In this document: positions 26,237 to 33,847 of the stretch, one piece after another
Numbering within the stretch: the first letter of the stretch is position 1
Layout: every line of letters starts with the position of its first letter
DNA from: JAEZDR01 sp039811185
GTDB taxonomy: Bacteria > Bacteroidota > Bacteroidia > Chitinophagales > Chitinophagaceae
Direction: 5' to 3'
Assembly (NCBI GenBank): GCA_039811185.1
Contig: JBDHYF010000012.1
Span: 1-51,056, forward strand
Length of the DNA: 51,056 nt
The notes under the pieces: model-generated
Told to the model about the DNA's origin: nothing
The model's input: the letters and a program-made list of their open reading frames with translations, nothing else
The model's database searches: none
Position numbers and translations under genes: made by a program

Positions 26237-26832
26237 ACATTTTCTTTAATAATTTTTGCGGGGCACCCGGCCACGACAACGTTATCGGGAATATCTTTTA
26301 TTACCACGCTTCCCGCTCCTACCAATACATTCTTCCCAATTTTAACGCCCTGAATAACCGTTGCTCCGGCGCCGATTTGTGTGCATTCGCCAACGGATAC
26401 GCCGCCCGAAAGCGTTGCGTTCGGCGAAATATGACAGTAATTCCCAATTTCACAATCGTGATCAACAGAAGCGGAGGTATTGATGATGCAATGCCGGCCA
26501 ATAATGCTATCGCTGTTCACCACCACATTGGCCATTATAACCGTGCCGTGGCCAATTACCGCACGTTTAGAAATTTGTGCGGAAGGATGGATGGCTGTGA
26601 GGTAATTAGCGGCCGTGTTTTCCGCAATTCTCTTTCTCGTTTTATTGTTTCCGACAGAAATGAGAAGATGGTCTTTTTCGGAGCGAAAAGGTCCGGGAAA
26701 AGTATAAACAGGTATTTCCCATAGTTTTTTTGAAAGGTCGGTGTCAAAAACACCTGCTATCGGCTGCTGATTTGTTTCAAGAATTTCAGCTATCACTTTT
26801 GCATGTCCGCCGGCGCCGATCAGGTATATCAT
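26233..26832 (-). CDS. Sugar N-acetyltransferase (PglD/NeuD-like hexapeptide)
   Basis: The 199-residue protein has an N-terminal Rossmann-like half (MIYLIGAGGHAKVIAEILE) that binds the UDP-sugar. The C-terminal left-handed beta-helix is built of hexapeptide repeats, seen as I/V-G-x-x-x-x from about residue 93 on. His125, in SASVDHDCEIG, lies where the general base of PglD sits. It should acetylate the 4-amino sugar to give UDP-di-N-acetylbacillosamine. It overlaps both neighbours by 4 bases, which implies coupled translation. Confidence 0.92.
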   Translation of the reverse strand: MIYLIGAGGHAKVIAEILETNQQPIAGVFDTDLSKKLWEIPVYTFPGPFRSEKDHLLISVGNNKTRKRIAENTAANYLTAIHPSAQISKRAVIGHGTVIMANVVVNSDSIIGRHCIINTSASVDHDCEIGNYCHISPNATLSGGVSVGECTQIGAGATVIQGVKIGKNVLVGAGSVVIKDIPDNVVVAGCPAKIIKENV

Positions 26833-27437
26833 ACGTTGTTTCCTCTGAAAGGCTCCATGGTTGCCGATCCTTCGGCGCTGATGCCTTCACTTTTTAAAAC
26901 TTTCGCAAATGTGAGAAACAAAATTTTCATATCCAATAAAAAACTCAACCGTTCTACATAGTAAACGTCGCATTCAAATTTTTTCTGCCAGCTAATGGCA
27001 TTTCTTCCATTTACCTGCGCCCATCCCGTAATACCCGGCATCACTTCATGGCGGCGGTTTTGAAAGCGGTTATACAGCGGCAGATAAGCCGGTAGCAGCG
27101 GCCGCGGGCCAATCAAGCTCATTTCTCCTTTCAAAATATTTATCAGCTGAGGCAGTTCGTCGAGTGAAGTTTTTCTTATAAAGCGCCCGGTTACCGAAAG
27201 ACGCTCTGCGTCGGGCAACAGCCTTCCATCCGAATCGCGTCTGTCGTTCATCGTTTTAAACTTTATCACATAAAACAACTTTCCTTTTTTGCCTGTGCGC
27301 TGCTGAAAGAAAAAAGGTTTTCCGTTGTTGGAAAAGAACAGCACTATTGTAATAAGCAGTATGACGGGCGACAACAACAGGAGCGTGATTAACGCAACAA
27401 CAAAATCGAAAAGCGGCTTAATGAATTGACGATACAT
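26829..27437 (-). CDS. Phosphoglycosyltransferase initiating glycan assembly (PglC-like)
   Basis: The 202-residue protein is a small monotopic bacterial sugar transferase. A membrane-inserting hydrophobic segment (residues about 9-33) is followed by QRTGKKGKLFYVIKFKTM, then the catalytic Asp-Glu pair in TSLDELPQL, then SLIGPRPLLP. It transfers phospho-sugar from UDP-sugar to undecaprenyl phosphate, starting glycan assembly. I chose the ATG at 27437, which matches PglC length and overlaps the previous gene by 20 bases; a longer start at 27497 is unlikely. The adjacent bacillosamine genes suggest diNAcBac as the first sugar. Confidence 0.92.
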   Translation of the reverse strand: MYRQFIKPLFDFVVALITLLLLSPVILLITIVLFFSNNGKPFFFQQRTGKKGKLFYVIKFKTMNDRRDSDGRLLPDAERLSVTGRFIRKTSLDELPQLINILKGEMSLIGPRPLLPAYLPLYNRFQNRRHEVMPGITGWAQVNGRNAISWQKKFECDVYYVERLSFLLDMKILFLTFAKVLKSEGISAEGSATMEPFRGNNV

Positions 27438-28608
27438 CGATATTTTTTTGCGTGAGCAAATGTATGTACCGTTCTTTAATAGCCTGTTGAACCGCACGCC
27501 GGTCGAAACAATTAATTATCTTTTGTTGAAGTACCGCCGCTTTCCCGGCGGCGACGGCATTATTTTCCATCACAAAGAGCATGGCTGATTTCAACTGTTC
27601 TTTGTTTTTTACCGGATAAACAAATCCCTCACTGTCCGATTCAATAATATCAATGTTTCCGGGAATATCCGAGCACACAACAGGCAATCCCATTGCCCCT
27701 GCCTGAAGCACTACATTCGGAAAACCTTCGCGGTGTGAGGCGTGCACAAAACAATTGCTTGCTGCCATAAAGCATTCCACTTCGTTGCTCCACTCTACGT
27801 GAATGATGGCAGGATGGCTTTTTATTTTTGACACCACTCCATCACTTAATGCATCTGCTGCTTCAAAAGGCCCTAACAATATCAGTTTAGCATTCGTGCG
27901 TTCAGCATGTATTTCTATGAACGACTCAACCAGTTCGGCAATGCCTTTATCGTTCACCATCCGGCCAACCGCAAGAAAAACAAAGTCGGTATTTTTGAGA
28001 TGACAATCTTCCGAAACCCGCTTTACCGCTTCATTTGGGATGGTATTTTTTGAAAATTTTTCCAGTGAAATTCCATTGCTCGAACCCGATAAAATGATGT
28101 GTGCTTTTTCAGGCGCAATCATTTTATGTTGAAGAATGTATTGAAGCAACCGTTTAGAATTGGGCCATGTTTCGGTAGAGCAGGAAAAGGTTAGCTTTTC
28201 TGTAAACGAAAGGATGCTGCGTTTGATGCCCGAAGCCGTCATAAGCGGCATTCCGGCTAATGTATGAATCCTGACAGGCACTCCGCAAATTTTTGCGGCC
28301 AGCATTCCAAGAAGCCCCGCTTTTGGCGTGTGCGTATGCACAATCTGCGGCCTCGATTTCCGAAAAAGCCTTATCAGCTTAAAAAGCGCAACCCAATCTT
28401 TTTTGAGGCTGATTTGTCTTGCAAAATCAATGTAATGAATGTGAAAATTTTCAAGGTCGTCAATGTAGTTCCAGTCATCGCCTTCGGCGCTTGCAAGGTG
28501 CACCTCGAAGCCACTGTTGTGCATAAAAGTGGGCTGACCGGTAATTAACAGCCGCATAGAAATGGGAACGGTGGTAATTCGGAAGAGCTTAATTTTTTCG
28601 GCCGACAA
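27418..28608 (-). CDS. Glycosyltransferase family 4 (PglA-like)
   Basis: The 396-residue GT-B protein has the N-terminal fold and PKAGLLGMLAAKICGVPVRIHTLAG, typical of the branch acting on undecaprenyl-linked sugars. Its C-terminal part shows AVGRMVNDKGIAELVESF and the E-x7-E donor motif near REGFPNVVLQAGAMGLP. It should add the second sugar to the lipid-linked first sugar. PglA of Campylobacter adds GalNAc; the sugar here is unproved. It is the second gene of the operon, 9 bases after the small exported protein, and overlaps the PglC-like gene by 20 bases. Confidence 0.9.
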   Translation of the reverse strand: MSAEKIKLFRITTVPISMRLLITGQPTFMHNSGFEVHLASAEGDDWNYIDDLENFHIHYIDFARQISLKKDWVALFKLIRLFRKSRPQIVHTHTPKAGLLGMLAAKICGVPVRIHTLAGMPLMTASGIKRSILSFTEKLTFSCSTETWPNSKRLLQYILQHKMIAPEKAHIILSGSSNGISLEKFSKNTIPNEAVKRVSEDCHLKNTDFVFLAVGRMVNDKGIAELVESFIEIHAERTNAKLILLGPFEAADALSDGVVSKIKSHPAIIHVEWSNEVECFMAASNCFVHASHREGFPNVVLQAGAMGLPVVCSDIPGNIDIIESDSEGFVYPVKNKEQLKSAMLFVMENNAVAAGKAAVLQQKIINCFDRRAVQQAIKERYIHLLTQKNIDVSSIH

Positions 28609-28617
28609 ACTAAATAA

Positions 28618-28998
28618 TTAAACGTCTTTGGAAGCTTGAGCAGCTTTCTCCTTTTTTCTTCTTGAGTAAACGCGCTTCGCACCAAGGCCAAGGCCGGCAG
28701 CAAGCAACAAAGAAAGACCGCCATCTACCGGAACGGCATCATCTACATCCGGATCGAAAGGAGGCGGTAACTCACCTTCATAATCAAAACTCGAAAACCC
28801 GCCATTTTGATTCAACGGGTTTACTGCAGATAGGCTATCCCATGACAGGGGTTGTTCGCCATCACCGGGGTCTTGCGGAACAGATGAACTCATTCCCGGC
28901 TGTTCTTCCTCCGGAATAGCGTTTCCATTTTGTATCGGTTGTGCAAACCCTGAATTTATAATGACAAGAAAAAAAATGATTAGCGGGAAAATTTTCAT
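28618..28998 (-). CDS. Small exported protein with PVDGG C-terminal sorting-like tail
   Basis: The 126-residue product has a signal peptide (residues 1-20). A low-complexity Pro/Asp/Glu-rich middle follows, and then a three-part tail: PVDGG at 90-94, a hydrophobic stretch at 95-107, and a basic run at 108-118 (KRVYSRRKKEK). The order motif-hydrophobic-basic is that of exosortase- or rhombosortase-type sorting signals, and PVDGG resembles the PID-type variant reported for Bacteroidota. It has no catalytic domain and could be a surface or glycan-bearing protein. The start at 28998 is backed by the signal peptide and the -7 box; a longer start at 29058 is not. It heads the Pgl-like operon. Confidence 0.8.
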   Translation of the reverse strand: MKIFPLIIFFLVIINSGFAQPIQNGNAIPEEEQPGMSSSVPQDPGDGEQPLSWDSLSAVNPLNQNGGFSSFDYEGELPPPFDPDVDDAVPVDGGLSLLLAAGLGLGAKRVYSRRKKEKAAQASKDV

Positions 28999-29021
28999 AT
29001 ATCGATCTCTGCAAATATTTC

Positions 29022-29029
29022 CAAAGATA
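29022..29029 (-). promoter_or_regulatory. -7 box for the Pgl-like operon
   Basis: On the minus strand the bases read TATCTTTG, an exact TAnnTTTG match, 23 bases before the ATG of the small exported protein. It supports that start and suggests the operon begins here. Confidence 0.55.
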
Positions 29030-29106
29030 GTGGTTTGAGAAATAAAGCGCGATTCCATTCAAAATTTTAATGCGATTTTTTCGATAGAATTAAATTTTAT
29101 TTGCAA

Positions 29107-30093
29107 ATGACTATCCGGCACGCAACCGAATCCGACCTCCCACAAATCGTTGGTTTAATGAAGTCGTCGCTTGGCGAATCGCTGATACCCAAATCCGAAC
29201 CGCTCTGGGTTTGGAAGCACGAGAAAAACCCCTTCGGCCGCTCGTTTGTACTTGTTGCGGAAGAAGACGGCCGCCTTATTGGACTGCGTGCATTTATGCA
29301 ATGGAAATGGAACTGGAAAAGCAAAGAATACCGCGCCATAAGGGCGGTAGACACGGCAACACATCCAAGCCATCAGGGAAAAGGCATTTTTAAAAAGCTT
29401 ACACTTCAATTGCTGGAAGAATGTAAAAACGACGGAATTGATTTTGTTTTTAACACCCCGAACGGGCAAAGCCGGCCGGGCTATTTAAAAATGGGATGGG
29501 AACAGCAAGGCAGAATGCCGATGAAAATTAAACTGACAAACGTTTTCAAAATAGCCGCTCGAAAATTGTTTTACAAGACGGACCCCGATGCGCCCTATCA
29601 CGATCCCACACCTGCCGCAAACTGGCAAAAGCCACTCGACCTGCTGGCCGACGCTAAAATAATGACGACGCCCTCACTGTTGGAAACCCCTTTTTCAAAA
29701 GAATATGTTCAATGGCGTTATGCTGATAATCCATTGTTTAATTATACGTATTTCAGCGACTATACAAACTACGTTGCCACCGGCAGAATCAAGCTTCAGG
29801 GGAAACTTCGCGAATTGCGTATTACCGACTACTTTAAAATGTCGGAAAGTTCAGCCCACGATCTTGCGAAACAGATAAAAAATTTCTGCAGCGAGCACCA
29901 CATCCATTTTATTTCATTATCGGGAAATCAATTCCTCCAGCTAAAAAAAGATTTTCGCTGGATGGGTATGTTGCCGGTTAAAAATATCGGCCCCATCGTA
30001 ACACTTCGAAATTTAAATATGAACGAGCGCTTTCCGGCTCTCCTGCAAACCGAAAATTGGAACTATTCTGTTGGCGATATGGAGTTGTTCTAA
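29107..30093 (+). CDS. GNAT-family N-acetyltransferase
   Basis: The 328-residue protein has an N-terminal GNAT domain (about residues 1-150). It opens with the beta1-alpha1 segment IRHATESDLPQIVGLM and carries the acetyl-CoA-binding motif DTATHPSHQGKGIFKKLTLQ. The C-terminal half, from about 170, is of unknown fold. The acceptor is not known. It is divergent from the Pgl-like operon and might modify a sugar or peptide on the surface, but this rests on location only. I use the ATG at 29107; a TTG 6 bases earlier is less likely. Its stop shares four bases (CTAA) with the stop of the convergent porin gene. Confidence 0.85.
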   Translation: MTIRHATESDLPQIVGLMKSSLGESLIPKSEPLWVWKHEKNPFGRSFVLVAEEDGRLIGLRAFMQWKWNWKSKEYRAIRAVDTATHPSHQGKGIFKKLTLQLLEECKNDGIDFVFNTPNGQSRPGYLKMGWEQQGRMPMKIKLTNVFKIAARKLFYKTDPDAPYHDPTPAANWQKPLDLLADAKIMTTPSLLETPFSKEYVQWRYADNPLFNYTYFSDYTNYVATGRIKLQGKLRELRITDYFKMSESSAHDLAKQIKNFCSEHHIHFISLSGNQFLQLKKDFRWMGMLPVKNIGPIVTLRNLNMNERFPALLQTENWNYSVGDMELF

Positions 30094-31643
30094 AACTTGA
30101 AACCGAGCGTTAACAGCAGTGCCGACTGACTCCCACCCTGCTCCGCAAAGGTATTTGCCACATTGTTTAGCCGGTAGGGAAACACTACATCGTTGACGAG
30201 TGTATGCACGCAGGTGAGATCCAAAAAATATCCAAATTTCCGGAGTCCGATTCCCCCGCTCAAGCTTGTGCGCGATGCTTTCAATTCTTTATCGCGATAC
30301 GGGCTGCCATAGTGCGCAACGCCAAGCCTTACGGCAACAGGATCGAACTTTATCTCACCGCCTAACTTCACATTAAAATTGCCGCGATAGTAGTTCTTGA
30401 TGGCATCATTCAAAGCATTGTAATATTCTTTGTTTGCGGCGCCTTCTTCCGTGTTATGAATTAAAAACCGCGCTCCTTTATAATGCACATATTCAATATC
30501 GGCCGTTATAAATGCTCTTTGCCGCCGTGTATCTTTTACTTCGTTAAACACATAGCTGAGCCCCGCCATCGCACGCCAAGGTGTAACCTGCCTGTATTCC
30601 GCAATTCCTGCTCCGGCAACTTTATCAAAATCGTCGCTGCTCATTTTTTTCAGTCCTTTAAAGTTCTCCGTATCGGTCGTCATCTCTGCATAGGTGATCT
30701 CATCTTTAAACGAAATGATGGATGGCGTATGAATGCTGAAACCCAGCCTCCACCGGCTTTTGGGCCGGTAAATAATCCCCAGCTTTCCGTTTACGCCCAC
30801 TCCGCTGCTTTTAAATTCCTGACGATAATCGAAAAAGGCAAAGTTGTTTCCGGTATTGCCCGACACATCTTTCTCAGAATACGATAACGACCTCCTGTAG
30901 GAAACGATAGGCAGGTTGATACTCCCGCCTAAAAAAAGTTTTTCATTGAAGTTGGCAGCATAGGCAACCGACAGCTCATGGTAGCCGCCTTTAGTAGTTT
31001 CCCATCTTTCCTGCAAAACGCCATCATAAGGATGCTGCGGCCCTGCCAAAGGCACCAGGCTCCGGTATCCGCCAATGCTGCCGTCGGCGTTCTGAAATGT
31101 ATCAATTAAATAAGTATTAAACGCAAGCGATGAGCCATACACATAATTGTAGAGCGCTGACTGATAATCGGCCTTATCGGCGGTGAGCTCTTCCAGATAT
31201 TGTTCGCTGAACGAACTTTGATTATTGAAACCTTTAAAATAAGTGTGGTCGTTGTAGGATGCCAGCCGGCTGAAACTGACGGAGATGGCCTGCGATGTAA
31301 TTGTATGATCGCCGCCAAATCCGGCAACAAACCCAATCGTTCCAAAGCGAAATGCATTGCTGTTGTTTTGCGCAATACTGTCGCGATAGTTGAAGCGGTT
31401 ATCATTAAAGTTCCATCCCGGACTGAACAAGAATTCGCGTGTTTTGTATAACCCAATTCCTGCGGGGTTGCTGTTATTTGCTGAAATATCTCCTCCTAAG
31501 CCTGTAAGTGCCCCGCCAATAGCGGCGCTGCGTGCGGTGCCGCCCGGTATAAACCAAGCGTTCCTGATGGCATCTTCCGGCTGCTGTGCCGAAGTATATA
31601 AACAGCCGCAATAAAAAATGGTAAGGAACAATATCTTCTTCAT
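30090..31643 (-). CDS. Outer-membrane transport protein, OmpP1/FadL/TodX family
   Basis: The 517-residue protein has a signal peptide (MKKILFLTIFYCGCLYTSAQ). The FadL-like N-terminal plug follows: GTARSAAIGGALTGLGGDISANNSNPAGIGL, whose ANNSNPAG element marks the family. A long beta-barrel ends in LLLTLGFKF. FadL-type proteins bring hydrophobic compounds such as fatty acids across the outer membrane. The length, slightly above E. coli FadL, is normal for Bacteroidota. It is followed by no clear terminator and converges on the GNAT gene. Confidence 0.9.
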   Translation of the reverse strand: MKKILFLTIFYCGCLYTSAQQPEDAIRNAWFIPGGTARSAAIGGALTGLGGDISANNSNPAGIGLYKTREFLFSPGWNFNDNRFNYRDSIAQNNSNAFRFGTIGFVAGFGGDHTITSQAISVSFSRLASYNDHTYFKGFNNQSSFSEQYLEELTADKADYQSALYNYVYGSSLAFNTYLIDTFQNADGSIGGYRSLVPLAGPQHPYDGVLQERWETTKGGYHELSVAYAANFNEKLFLGGSINLPIVSYRRSLSYSEKDVSGNTGNNFAFFDYRQEFKSSGVGVNGKLGIIYRPKSRWRLGFSIHTPSIISFKDEITYAEMTTDTENFKGLKKMSSDDFDKVAGAGIAEYRQVTPWRAMAGLSYVFNEVKDTRRQRAFITADIEYVHYKGARFLIHNTEEGAANKEYYNALNDAIKNYYRGNFNVKLGGEIKFDPVAVRLGVAHYGSPYRDKELKASRTSLSGGIGLRKFGYFLDLTCVHTLVNDVVFPYRLNNVANTFAEQGGSQSALLLTLGFKF

Positions 31644-31652
31644 AGCTGTCAG

Positions 31653-32243
31653 TTAATCCCTCCCTCCTCTTTTTCCTGTGGAACCGCTGTTGTATCCACC
31701 GCTTTTTCCGCCCGAGCTGCCCGCAGCACTTCCGGGTTCGAAGCTGCGCACGGGGTTGGTAGAGGAGCCGGAATTACTGCGCGAAGGATACACTCTTCTT
31801 GTTTCAGAATTAGCCTCTACGGTACCAAACTTAGGATTATAGTTCTTGTTTTTATTACTGTAATTATTGTTGCCATAAGCCGCAACCGGCGTAACAGCGG
31901 GCTTGCGTACCGGACGAACCGGATTGTGTGTGCCGGGGTATATTGGATAGTATGGAAAACCGTAGGCGTATCCGGAATAATAATAGCCCGTCCAGTTACA
32001 ATTACAATAGTAGTTGTACCGCACATCGTTCCAATAATCAAAATCGTTTAAGCTGTTCCATCTGCGGTTCTTCACTTTCCATCGCAGATAACGGTCTTCC
32101 GGATCACTCTGCATCAGCACATATCCTCCGCTTTCTATTGCGGGCGAATAGTAAACATCGTCCGGCGTTTGTCCGACGTTGTACACCGATTTACAACTTG
32201 CCAGAACAAGCATCAGCCCACAAAAAATCATCACCTTCGCCAT
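31653..32243 (-). CDS. Tyrosine- and asparagine-rich lipoprotein
   Basis: The 196-residue product has a lipobox (LMLVLASC, Cys at about residue 17), so it should be lipidated and exported. A conserved segment, QTPDDVYYSP, is followed by a Tyr/Asn/Trp-rich middle and a Ser/Gly-rich tail ending GKRGGRD. No known domain is seen. It starts 9 bases upstream of the FadL-like porin gene on the same strand, so the two are probably co-transcribed. The function is unknown. Confidence 0.82.
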   Translation of the reverse strand: MAKVMIFCGLMLVLASCKSVYNVGQTPDDVYYSPAIESGGYVLMQSDPEDRYLRWKVKNRRWNSLNDFDYWNDVRYNYYCNCNWTGYYYSGYAYGFPYYPIYPGTHNPVRPVRKPAVTPVAAYGNNNYSNKNKNYNPKFGTVEANSETRRVYPSRSNSGSSTNPVRSFEPGSAAGSSGGKSGGYNSGSTGKRGGRD

Positions 32244-32271
32244 AATCCATATTTTAAAGTATTGATAGCAT

Positions 32272-32279
32272 TACCTTTG
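32272..32279 (+). promoter_or_regulatory. -7 box for proS
   Basis: TACCTTTG matches TAnnTTTG exactly, 86 bases before the proS ATG, implying a leader of roughly 80 bases. No -33 motif stands out. Confidence 0.45.
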
Positions 32280-32365
32280 CTGCCCCTAACGGAAAACTAT
32301 CATAGTTATAAACTTAGAATGTTTGAGGTTAAGGTGATATTAAAATAGATCAATCTGAATTTTCG

Positions 32366-33847
32366 ATGAGTAAAACAATCACGCCACGCGATCAGGATTA
32401 TGCGCAGTGGTATAACGATCTGGTACTAAAAAGTGCGCTTGCCGACTACAGCGCTGTAAGAGGTTGCATGGTAATTAAGCCTTATGGCTTTGCACTTTGG
32501 GAAAATATGCGCGATGTGCTGGACAAGATGTTTAAAGATACGGGACATGTAAATGCCTATTTTCCGCTGTTTGTGCCGAAAAGTTTGTTTGAAGCAGAAG
32601 AAAAAAATGCAGAGGGCTTTGCCAAAGAATGCGCTGTGGTAACGCATTACCGTCTGAAGGCCGATCCGGAACAAAAGGGAAAACTTATGGTTGATCCGGA
32701 AGCAAAACTTGAGGAGGAATTGGTTGTTCGCCCTACCAGTGAAGCGATTATTTGGAATACCTATAAAGGATGGATACAATCGTATCGCGATTTGCCGCTG
32801 CTGATTAATCAGTGGGCAAATGTTGTTCGCTGGGAAATGAGGACGCGGATGTTTTTGCGCACCGCAGAATTTTTATGGCAGGAAGGCCATACTGCACACG
32901 CTACAAAAGAAGAAGCAATAGAGGAAACCAAACGAATGCTGGATGTGTACGCCGACTTTGCCGAGAACTACATGGCGCTGCCGGTAATTAAAGGCGTGAA
33001 GTCGGCCAATGAAAGGTTTGCCGGCGCTGAAGACACCTATTGCATTGAAGCTTTGATGCAAGATGGAAAAGCATTGCAGGCCGGAACCAGCCACTTTTTA
33101 GGTCAGAACTTTGCGAAAGCATTCGACGTAAAATTCAGCGACAAAAACAATCAGCTCGAATATGTGTGGGCAACAAGCTGGGGCGTAAGTACAAGGTTGA
33201 TTGGTGCTTTAATTATGGCACATAGCGACGATGAAGGTCTGGTACTTCCACCCAAAATTGCACCGCTGCAAATTGTAATTGTTCCGATATTTAAAGGTGA
33301 AGAACAAAAACAGCAAATCGGCAACTTAGTAAACAATCAGATCATTCCGTCGCTTAAAAAATTAGGCATCCGCGTGAAATACGACGACAGCGATCAAAAC
33401 CGCCCGGGATGGAAGTTTGCAGAATATGAAATGAAGGGTGTTCCGGTACGGATAGCCATCGGCAATAAGGATATGGAAAACGGAACGGTAGAAGTGGCAA
33501 GGCGCGATACAAAAGAAAAGAAGTCATATTCTTTTGAGGGTATTGCAGAAGCGATGCAGTTGCTGTTACAAGAGGTTCAGGAGAATATTTTCAACCGCGC
33601 AAAATCGTTTTTACACTCCCATATTACGGAAGCCGATAACTGGGAAGATTTTGTAAAGACTTTAGATGAAAAAGGCGGTTTTGTAAGTGCTCATTGGGAT
33701 GGCAGCGCCGATACAGAGGAGAAGATAAAATCCCTTACCAAGGCTACGATTCGCTGTATTCCGCTCGAAGCGAAGGATGAAGCAGGCAGCTGTATTTTAA
33801 CCGGCAAACCTTCAGCGAAACGGGTGTTGTTTGCACGCGCTTATTAG
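32366..33847 (+). CDS. proS: Prolyl-tRNA synthetase, archaeal/eukaryotic type (ProS type 3)
   Basis: The 493-residue class II synthetase attaches proline to tRNA-Pro. The three class II motifs appear: VVRPTSEAIIW, RWEMRTRMFLRTAEFLWQEGHTAH, and the C-terminal SWGVSTRLIGALIM. An anticodon-binding domain and a C-terminal domain follow. Length near 490, without the large editing insertion of the E. coli type, marks the archaeal-like ProS common in Bacteroidota. It is transcribed alone from the -7 box at 32272. Its TAG stop shares four bases (TTAG) with the stop of the convergent VWA gene. The tRNA-Pro(GGG) gene is about 13 kb away in the same window. Confidence 0.96.
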   Translation: MSKTITPRDQDYAQWYNDLVLKSALADYSAVRGCMVIKPYGFALWENMRDVLDKMFKDTGHVNAYFPLFVPKSLFEAEEKNAEGFAKECAVVTHYRLKADPEQKGKLMVDPEAKLEEELVVRPTSEAIIWNTYKGWIQSYRDLPLLINQWANVVRWEMRTRMFLRTAEFLWQEGHTAHATKEEAIEETKRMLDVYADFAENYMALPVIKGVKSANERFAGAEDTYCIEALMQDGKALQAGTSHFLGQNFAKAFDVKFSDKNNQLEYVWATSWGVSTRLIGALIMAHSDDEGLVLPPKIAPLQIVIVPIFKGEEQKQQIGNLVNNQIIPSLKKLGIRVKYDDSDQNRPGWKFAEYEMKGVPVRIAIGNKDMENGTVEVARRDTKEKKSYSFEGIAEAMQLLLQEVQENIFNRAKSFLHSHITEADNWEDFVKTLDEKGGFVSAHWDGSADTEEKIKSLTKATIRCIPLEAKDEAGSCILTGKPSAKRVLFARAY

